Shown here one piece after another: positions 14,406 to 19,305 of a stretch of DNA of 19,305 nucleotides (within the stretch, counting starts at the first letter, position 1; each line of letters starts with the position of its first letter). The notes below the pieces were generated by a model that did not search any database, had not been told where the DNA came from, and worked only from the letters and a program-made list of their open reading frames with translations. Source of the stretch: Lachnoclostridium sp. UBA6558 (GTDB lineage: Bacteria; Bacillota; Clostridia; Lachnospirales; Lachnospiraceae); the NCBI GenBank assembly GCA_002434335.1, contig DJJW01000005.1, forward strand, positions 55,945-75,249, written 5' to 3'. The translations under genes and the position numbers were made by a program.

Positions 14406-14434
14406 ATTATAAATCCATAAACTGGAAAATTCAA
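14406..14434 (-). promoter_or_regulatory. Promoter of tRNA-Gly
   Basis: On the - strand, TTGAAT (14434-14429), a 17-base spacer and perfect TATAAT (14411-14406) lie 22 bases upstream of the tRNA 5' end. Confidence 0.85.
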
Positions 14435-14473
14435 CCTAAAAATAAAATTTCGACGAATCTCTAAAAATTTCCC

Positions 14474-14502
14474 TTGACATTACTTGTTAAATTTAATACA
14501 AT
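14474..14502 (+). promoter_or_regulatory. Promoter of the ECF transporter gene
   Basis: Perfect TTGACA (14474-14479), 17-base spacer, then TACAAT (14497-14502). It is divergent from the tRNA promoter and gives a leader of about 80 bases before the ATG. Confidence 0.85.
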
Positions 14503-14557
14503 ACAGGTGATTACAGGTGACAAGACAGCTAACTTAACAGACCGGGAGGGCGTTAAG
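14502..14557 (+). promoter_or_regulatory. Tandem repeat at the start site plus leader hairpin (candidate operator and translational control)
   Basis: TACAGGTGA occurs at 14502-14510 and 14512-14520, ten bases apart and overlapping the -10 and start site. A related ACAG follows at 14525. Further on, CTTAAC (14533-14538) and GTTAAG (14552-14557) form a hairpin whose loop holds GGGAGGG, a Shine-Dalgarno sequence 8 bases before a TTG at 14559. Repressor control, and possibly control of an alternative start, is inferred. Confidence 0.45.
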
Positions 14558-14591
14558 CTTGCACTCAAAATTTAAAACTGGGGGAAATCAG

Positions 14592-15170
14592 ATGAACAGT
14601 AAGAATTCAATTCAAAAAATGACAATCGCAGCATTACTGTCAGCAATAGGCATCGTAATTCCGATGTTTGCACCAAAATTTATTTTAGAACCTGCTTCCT
14701 ATACCTTGGCAAGCCATGTTCCCGTATTTATAGCAATGTTTATATCACCTTATGTAGCAATATCCGTTGCACTAATCTCAGCTATAGGATTTTTATTAGC
14801 AGGTATCTTCCCGATAGTAGTTGTACTAAGAGCCTTATCCCACATTGTTTTTGTAGTTATCGGCTCTTTTATGCTTAAAAAGAATCCAAAGCTATTAAGT
14901 ACGGTAAAAGGTTCTGCACTGTTTGGCCTTTTAATGGCATTAATCCACGCTGTTAGTGAAGTTACAGTAGTTACCCTATTTTATTGGGGAAATAACATGT
15001 CCAGTGCATACTATGATAAAGGATACCTCGTTTCTGTTATCTTATTAGTTGGTGCAGGTACAATCATTCACAGTATGATTGATTTCACTATAGCATATGT
15101 AGTATGGAAGCCACTTCAGAAAGTTGTTAATATCCCGGTAAGTGTTGGCGGAAGAAAAGCAAGATACTAG
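14592..15170 (+). CDS. ECF-type transporter substrate-binding (S) component, possibly niacin (NiaX-like)
   Basis: This 192-residue hydrophobic protein has five or six membrane helices. The N-terminal pattern (QKMTIAALLSAIGIVIPMFA), the strand EPASYTLASHVPVFIAMFIS and VVVLRALSHIVFVVIGSFML fit vitamin-specific S components of energy-coupling factor importers. These need a shared EcfA/A'/T module, not present here. From memory, clostridial proteins of this look are annotated as NiaX; treat the substrate as tentative. ATG 14592 follows GGGGGA at 7 bases and matches where the family N-terminus normally starts. A TTG at 14559 with GGGAGGG would add 11 residues. The gene is monocistronic with a strong promoter and possible operator repeats. 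Confidence 0.75.
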   Translation: MNSKNSIQKMTIAALLSAIGIVIPMFAPKFILEPASYTLASHVPVFIAMFISPYVAISVALISAIGFLLAGIFPIVVVLRALSHIVFVVIGSFMLKKNPKLLSTVKGSALFGLLMALIHAVSEVTVVTLFYWGNNMSSAYYDKGYLVSVILLVGAGTIIHSMIDFTIAYVVWKPLQKVVNIPVSVGGRKARY

Positions 15171-15281
15171 GAGCAGGTAAAACTATAGATTAATGGGATT
15201 CAGACTTTTAAAGGCAAATATATAATTAGTTATTTTAATAGCATTATTTGTATATAATTTAAGACTCATTTAGATAAATAA

Positions 15282-15365
15282 AAAGAGACTGTAGCACAGA
15301 TAGGTAGTAGCTTCGGAAGAATTCAAAGTCTCCGTTCTTTACCTGTATATTGCAACAGTCTCTTT
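15282..15365. repeat. 84-bp nested inverted-repeat element (terminator or MITE-like)
   Basis: AAAGAGACTGT (15282-15292) and ACAGTCTCTTT (15355-15365) match perfectly over 11 bases. After one A-A mismatch, GCA/TGC continues the stem, and ATAGGTA / TACCTGT pair further in. Terminal sequence identity is 14 of 15. It serves as a plausible terminator for the ECF gene (CTCTTTAATT follows). No clear target duplication is visible. Confidence 0.55.
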
Positions 15366-15369
15366 AATT

Positions 15370-15402
15370 AACCTTGCTATTTGTGTATCAAATAGCAAGG
15401 TT
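15370..15402. terminator. Perfect 14-bp hairpin between convergent genes
   Basis: AACCTTGCTATTTG (15370-15383) and its complement (15389-15402) flank a 5-base loop. On the - strand TTAATTAAA follows, so it probably ends the MFS transcript. The remaining 97 bases to the MFS stop codon show nothing else. Confidence 0.65.
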
Positions 15403-15499
15403 CTGAAAGTATATTAACAAACATGTTCTTTCTAATAAATCTTTCTTAGCTTTTTTATCGTTGTTATTCTAACTATCTATTTTCCCAAGGCTTTTTTTC

Positions 15500-16729
15500 T
15501 TAACTCTTAGATTCTCCATCAATATCTCTTATACTAAAGCAGATCAGCAAAAATCCTATAGCGGTAACTATGGTTCCGACAATCAACATAGCAGAAACAC
15601 CATAAGCATCCAATAACCGGCCGCCTGTCAGATTAGCCAGGGTTCCGGCAACAGCTATATTAGCAACGCCAAGCATGGACTGCCCCTTTACCCTGTTCTC
15701 TTTCTCAATCAAGTCATTGACATAATAAATAGAAGCTGGTGTAAACAATGCAAATGCAATCAGCTGAAAACACATAGAAAAGTGCACCATGGCAACATTA
15801 GGAGCCAACAGAGTTATTAAACATTTTACAAAAAAGAAAAAGGCGGATATTTTAATCAGTTTCGTTCCCTTAATCTTTCTCACAATGTAAATAAACAATG
15901 CCATAGTGGGAAGTTCTAAAGCAGCAGAGATAGAAAGGGAAATTCCCATGTCAGCGCTGGCACCGCCTACATCCTCGATAATATTTATCAGATATGTATT
16001 AATAAGCACATGGGAGTAAAAGATCATGGCAACACCGCATAACATTACAAGAAACAATTTATGATTCACGAAAAAGTTCAGGATATTAGAAGCTTCCTTA
16101 CCCTCTCCCTGGTCAGCATCCTCGGTATACCCCATTAGCTCCTTCTGCTCCGGTGTAAATTCCGGCAGTTTCTCACGAAAGAGAATGGTTGAGAGAATAA
16201 CAAATATGTAACAGATTAAGAATACCGGTAATATGATATCAGCACCGAACCTGTCTACCAGGGAACCAAGTAAAAAGGACATGAATGCAAAAGTAATGGA
16301 ACCCATGCCTCTAGCCAGACCGTAATTCATAGGTACACCCTGATTCATGTATTCCATAGCCAGGGAATTAAATAGCGGATTAACCGTATACTCAACAGCA
16401 TTTATCAGTATGTAGATTACGGTAATAAGCAGGAAGGAATCAGGAAGAAAATATAACAGAAGCCCCAATCCAAATACGGTAAACATCAATACCAATAACA
16501 TATGTCTTAAGGTTACTTTTTTTGATTTGTCAGCAAAAGAAGCAACTAAGGGTTGCAGGAGCAGGGATAGGATTGCTGCAAAGGAGAGGATGAAGCCTAT
16601 CTGAGTGTTCTCAAAATTCTTGGCTTGCAGATAGACTGCGGCAAAGCTGTTTATAGCACATTGGCTGATCCAGTAGCTGGACTGGATGAAACCAAACTTA
16701 AGTGTAAGCCTTCTGGCAATGGATTCCAT
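15500..16729 (-). CDS. MFS transporter (MFS_1-like / LacY-like)
   Basis: This 409-residue integral membrane protein has about 12 hydrophobic helices in two halves. A charged central loop lies around residues 190-215 (REKLPEFTPEQKELMGYTED). The loop 2-3 motif reads VASFADKSKK (MFS motif A variant). MNYGLARGMGSITFAFMSFL and the second-half segment YYVNDLIEKENRVKGQSMLG resemble the phenylpropionate/nucleoside/oligosaccharide-proton symporter-like members. Substrate is unknown. ATG 16729 has GAGGT 4-5 bases upstream. The gene stands alone on the - strand, with convergent ECF gene downstream and unusual inverted repeats in both flanks. Confidence 0.88.
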   Translation of the reverse strand: MESIARRLTLKFGFIQSSYWISQCAINSFAAVYLQAKNFENTQIGFILSFAAILSLLLQPLVASFADKSKKVTLRHMLLVLMFTVFGLGLLLYFLPDSFLLITVIYILINAVEYTVNPLFNSLAMEYMNQGVPMNYGLARGMGSITFAFMSFLLGSLVDRFGADIILPVFLICYIFVILSTILFREKLPEFTPEQKELMGYTEDADQGEGKEASNILNFFVNHKLFLVMLCGVAMIFYSHVLINTYLINIIEDVGGASADMGISLSISAALELPTMALFIYIVRKIKGTKLIKISAFFFFVKCLITLLAPNVAMVHFSMCFQLIAFALFTPASIYYVNDLIEKENRVKGQSMLGVANIAVAGTLANLTGGRLLDAYGVSAMLIVGTIVTAIGFLLICFSIRDIDGESKS

Positions 16730-16770
16730 GATTACCTCGTTTTAATATAATTTAATTGTGAGCTTAACAA

Positions 16771-16858
16771 AGCGTTCTGAAGCTGCCTTTGCATATTACT
16801 CGTTATAAAAAAGTGTTTGATACACTCCGGTAACGAACAAAGGCAGGTACAGAACGCT
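16771..16858. repeat. 88-bp multi-stem inverted repeat in the MFS 5' flank
   Basis: Four stems are nested on one axis: AGCGTTCTG/CAGAACGCT (16771-16779, 16850-16858), CTGCCTTTG/CAAAGGCAG (16783-16791, 16838-16846), TCGTTA/TAACGA (16800-16805, 16831-16836) and AGTGT/ACACT (16812-16816, 16822-16826). On the - strand the inner hairpin is followed by TTTTTT, like a terminator, upstream of the MFS start. It may be a leader attenuator or a degenerate palindromic element. Confidence 0.65.
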
Positions 16859-16859
16859 A

Positions 16860-16937
16860 TAGGGGGTGTGTTTAAAAGCTTTTTGGATCGTCCGGAATGC
16901 CCTGCTCGGTACAAGCAGTTTGCAAACACACCCTAGG
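16860..16937. mobile_element. Miniature inverted-repeat element, 70 bp with 4-bp flanking duplication (candidate MITE)
   Basis: The body 16864-16933 starts GGGTGTGTTT and ends AAACACACCC (10-bp perfect terminal repeats). Compared over 27 bases the two ends agree at 20, so the repeats extend with mismatches and make up nearly the whole element. TAGG flanks it on both sides (16860-16863 and 16934-16937), as expected for a target-site duplication. No transposase is encoded. The ends remind me of IS5-type elements, unverified. Confidence 0.6.
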
Positions 16938-16994
16938 AATTTATCGGATATAATTCATTTTTTATTTAATCTTTAATATTTAGGTCTGTCCCTA

Positions 16995-17462
16995 TTAGGA
17001 TAAGGCACCTTCAAGGCGCAGAAGTTTTTCTTTTAACGGCAGTCCGCCACCATAACCCACCAGTTTTCCGTTTGCTCCGATTACACGGTGACAGGGGATA
17101 ATTACAGAGATGGGATTTTTATTATTTGCCATGCCCACTGCTCTGCTGGCTTTGGGGTTCCCGGCACGGGTTGCCAGCTCCTTATAACTTATTGTTTCAC
17201 CGTAAGGAATGGTTTGAAGTGCTTCCCATACCTTTTCCTGAAAAGGTGTACCTTTGGGGGACAGGGGCAGATCAAAGCTTGTCCGCTTACCCTCCAGATA
17301 CGAGTTAATCTGGCTGTGGGCTTCTCTCAGCAGTGGTGTTTCAACGCCAGCAGTTTCATATTCTGAGGGGTCTCCTGCAAAATAAAGGTGGGAAATAGCT
17401 CCATCTGTTTCCGCAAGATAGAGTTTCCCGATTATCGTATCAAAAATAATGGAATTCTTCAT
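16995..17462 (-). CDS. ogt: Methylated-DNA--protein-cysteine methyltransferase (O6-alkylguanine repair)
   Basis: This 155-residue suicide DNA-repair protein transfers alkyl groups from O6-alkylguanine to its own cysteine. The active site is Cys124 in IIPCHRVIG. The DNA-recognition helix region reads ISYKELATRAGNPKASRAVG and the domain start is GTPFQEKVWEALQTIPYGET. The N-terminal RNase H-like domain (FDTIIGKLYLAETDGAISHLYF) is the usual short type, with no AraC-like Ada domain. Start ATG 17462 fits the family N-terminus, although the AAAGGA ribosome site is 12 bases away. An ATG at 17474 immediately after that site is too close. No convincing promoter or terminator is visible next to it. Confidence 0.94.
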   Translation of the reverse strand: MKNSIIFDTIIGKLYLAETDGAISHLYFAGDPSEYETAGVETPLLREAHSQINSYLEGKRTSFDLPLSPKGTPFQEKVWEALQTIPYGETISYKELATRAGNPKASRAVGMANNKNPISVIIPCHRVIGANGKLVGYGGGLPLKEKLLRLEGALS

Positions 17463-17650
17463 AATAACTACCATTCCTTTCTCACTAGCTCTCCTTCTAC
17501 GCTGCCTCTGCTTGTAAAGGAAGTACTGCCGCATATCAGAGTGTAAATTATGCTTTTCAACAAGAAAACTGCAAACAAACACTACACATATGCATATCAC
17601 AGGCAACCTGTGATTCTGCCCAATAAAAAAAGGCGGAATGTCCTTGTATA

Positions 17651-18493
17651 CTAACGCGTAGTATCCTTCTCAAAGTTCTCTGAAAGCCATCTTGCAACAC
17701 CGTCTTCTGTATTGCACTTAATAACATAATCAGCGGCTGCCCTTACTTCTTCCTTTGCATTGCCTACAGCACAGGCTGTATCACTGGCTTTGAACATCGG
17801 AAGATCGTTAAGGTTATCGCCAAAGCAGACTACCCGGTCATAACCCAGGGACTGCCGTAAAGACATGGCTGCATTGTATTTCGTTCCATGACTGCTGAAT
17901 ACCTCAAGGAACCACATACCTTCCTTATTATAATTATCCTGATAGAAGGCAGTAGCAACACCAGGTAAATTCCGGTATACTTCATATGCCGGAAGCAACG
18001 CCTCATATTTATCAAGCATTGCATAATAAATACTGTGATCACCCGCCGCAGTTAAGAGATTCTCCACCTGGGTAAATACCTTATTGAATTTAACCTTTCT
18101 TTCGGTGTAATACTCTGTCATGCCGCCATTGGTAAGCTCTTCATAGTAGGTTTCCAGACGATTATCCTTAATCCGGTATAAAAAACCTGTAAGACCATAT
18201 TGTCTGGCAGTATTTAAGATTACCTCAGCCGTTTCCCGGGAAAGATAAAATGTATTTAAATATTCCTTTTGCTGTATATTATATTGGATAACACCATTCA
18301 TGAGAATAACAGGAACGGATAGGTTAAGAGGAGCCAGAATATGTGTCACCGTAGCTGCTGTTCTGGCAGTGGCAATGGTAAATTCCATACCCTTTTCAAT
18401 CAAACCGTTTATAGTCTCTATGGTATAGGGAGAAAGCTCAGCATTGCTATTTAACAGGGTACCGTCTAAATCTGAAATATATAAGGTTTTCAT
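17651..18493 (-). CDS. Cof-type HAD-superfamily phosphatase
   Basis: This 280-residue soluble haloacid-dehalogenase hydrolase is of the Cof / class IIB cap type, usually acting on sugar phosphates or flavin-type phosphates. Motif I is ISDLDGTLL with nucleophile Asp8 and acid/base Asp10. Motif II lies in FTIATARTAA (the Thr). Motif IV is GDNLNDLPMF (225-234, Asp226 and Asp230). Between them is an alpha/beta cap of about 110 residues. Substrate is unknown. ATG 18493 is taken because motif I normally begins a few residues from the N-terminus. The ribosome site (AAAGAAG) is weak. The in-frame GTG at 18547 would add 18 atypical residues. A sigma-A promoter lies about 80 bases upstream. Confidence 0.92.
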   Translation of the reverse strand: MKTLYISDLDGTLLNSNAELSPYTIETINGLIEKGMEFTIATARTAATVTHILAPLNLSVPVILMNGVIQYNIQQKEYLNTFYLSRETAEVILNTARQYGLTGFLYRIKDNRLETYYEELTNGGMTEYYTERKVKFNKVFTQVENLLTAAGDHSIYYAMLDKYEALLPAYEVYRNLPGVATAFYQDNYNKEGMWFLEVFSSHGTKYNAAMSLRQSLGYDRVVCFGDNLNDLPMFKASDTACAVGNAKEEVRAAADYVIKCNTEDGVARWLSENFEKDTTR

Positions 18494-18571
18494 TCGATTC
18501 TTCTTTCCGGCAGGCCTTAACTTCCAAAGCCGCTCCGTGGTATACAATGATAATCTGAGTAACTGAATTTA

Positions 18572-18600
18572 AGTATACTAAAGCCAATTTAAAACGTCAA
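18572..18600 (-). promoter_or_regulatory. Promoter of the HAD phosphatase gene
   Basis: On the - strand, TTGACG (18600-18595), 17-base spacer and TATACT (18577-18572). Leader of about 70 bases before the ATG. Confidence 0.8.
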
Positions 18601-18649
18601 ATTAAAAAAATTACAACTTGGTTTATCTTGAATTATTCGCCAGGTTTAC

Positions 18650-18678
18650 TTGCATTTTCAAGGTTTTCCATATAAAAT
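18650..18678 (+). promoter_or_regulatory. Promoter of the STM3941-like gene
   Basis: TTGCAT (18650-18655), 17-base spacer, TAAAAT (18673-18678), 48 bases upstream of the GTG start. It is divergent from the HAD promoter. Confidence 0.6.
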
Positions 18679-18725
18679 GAAAGAAAGAATGGAAGCTAAG
18701 TGGTAAGAAAGCAGATGGGAGTAAC

Positions 18726-19241
18726 GTGGAAAAGATTATTATTGAGGAAAAACAGACAAAAGCCGTGCGGCGCTGTATGCAGTCTTTTGCCTTGCTTTTC
18801 CTGTCGGTAACCCTATGGGTGGCAGGATTTCGTGAAAGGTATATACTGCTGGGGTTTGCAGGAGTTATAGCTACAATTATATTCGGAATCAGATGTATCA
18901 TAAATCTTTTAAAAGCTTCCCAGAAGAAATCTCTGATTACCATAACCTTTGACGGTATTATTGACAGCTCCTCCAAAGGCTCCGTCGGCTTACTTTCCTA
19001 TCAGGATATTGAACAGTTTTGTATTGTGGCAGAAGATGATGCCATTGGAATCATACCAAGGGATGAAGAGGCCTTTATCGGCAAGCTGTCACCTCTTAAG
19101 CAGCAGACGGCTTTGGTTAATAAAAATAATGAGAAGCCGGTATTTCTGCTTTTTGTAGGTAATGCCAAAGATATGTCCCTGGAAGATATTTATACACTTT
19201 TAAAGAAGCGTCTGAAGGATTACCGCAGTTTGTATGACTAA
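18726..19241 (+). CDS. Two-TM membrane protein, STM3941-like
   Basis: This 171-residue protein begins with a GTG start preceded by GGGAG at 4 bases. Two adjacent membrane helices (about 19-35 and 39-61) are followed by a cytoplasmic domain of about 110 residues. That domain begins SLITITFDGIIDSSSKGSVG and LLSYQDIEQFCI, a beta-strand pattern like the PH-like domain of STM3941 / YcxB type proteins. Function is unknown. Length suits the family and the protein appears complete. The 64 bases after the stop to the window end show no terminator or gene start. Confidence 0.65.
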   Translation: MEKIIIEEKQTKAVRRCMQSFALLFLSVTLWVAGFRERYILLGFAGVIATIIFGIRCIINLLKASQKKSLITITFDGIIDSSSKGSVGLLSYQDIEQFCIVAEDDAIGIIPRDEEAFIGKLSPLKQQTALVNKNNEKPVFLLFVGNAKDMSLEDIYTLLKKRLKDYRSLYD

Positions 19242-19305
19242 AGGGCTTACAGCACAACAGATGAGCTTAAACACGCAGCTTGGAGTAAATAAAATAGATA
19301 ATGTC

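Noticed and set aside
14509..14591. Riboswitch or T-box in the ECF transporter leader
   Set aside because: Only about 80 bases, with one small hairpin and no T-box, TPP, preQ1 or other conserved core that I can recognise.
16732..16929. 65-codon open frame on the - strand upstream of the MFS gene
   Set aside because: It is made entirely from the two inverted-repeat elements and has no protein-like pattern.
17596..17614. 8-bp hairpin ATCACAGG-CAA-CCTGTGAT between the alkyltransferase and HAD genes as a terminator
   Set aside because: Three-base loop and no T run in either direction; it is at most an incidental palindrome.

Overview
The window is a low-GC Gram-positive segment. The genes have strong Shine-Dalgarno sequences, sigma-A type promoters (TTGACA-17-TATAAT class), many U-tailed hairpins, and proteins that read like Clostridia, most likely Lachnospiraceae. 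This assignment comes from protein style and base composition, not from a marker gene. It looks like ordinary chromosome; no phage, conjugative module, CRISPR array or intact insertion sequence is visible.

Layout. (1) 1-4854, + strand: a branched-chain amino-acid type ABC importer. It has a solute-binding protein (cut by the window edge), a 9-bp terminator hairpin, then livH, livM, livG and livF in a tight operon closed by a second terminator. (2) 5014-5859, +: an Fpg/Nei-like DNA glycosylase with the family fold but with the classical N-terminal proline replaced. (3) 6101-9862, - strand: three same-direction genes. Read in transcription order they are a LuxR-type regulator with a cysteine-bearing sensor region and a degenerate GGDEF domain, a MidA-like methyltransferase with TPRs and a probable TTG start, and a short-chain dehydrogenase/reductase. 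A 50-bp, 76% GC islet separates the last two. (4) 10125-11819, +: a methyl-accepting chemotaxis protein divergent from the regulator, with a perfect 16-bp palindrome between them. (5) 12268-13711: a ferritin-like diiron protein (+) and a convergent zinc-ribbon membrane protein (-), separated by a perfect 19-bp terminator stem. (6) 13712-14591: a mostly non-coding stretch with tRNA-Gly(CCC) on the - strand and divergent promoters. (7) 14592-18493: an ECF transporter S component (+), an MFS transporter (-), an O6-alkylguanine-DNA alkyltransferase (-) and a Cof-type HAD phosphatase (-). (8) 18726-19241, +: a two-TM, STM3941-like membrane protein.

The liv genes form one transport machine, with the terminator after the binding-protein gene probably setting its excess over the permease. 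The regulator/methyltransferase/reductase series next to a chemoreceptor is the least ordinary gene neighbourhood, but no shared function can be proved from sequence. The most distinctive non-coding signals lie around the MFS gene, where each flank carries two inverted-repeat elements. One of these is a 70-bp unit with 10-bp perfect terminal repeats and a 4-bp flanking duplication, a good candidate for a miniature transposon. The ECF promoter carries a helically phased tandem repeat over the start site. I do not see a clear, previously undescribed multi-gene system; the leads are listed as findings.
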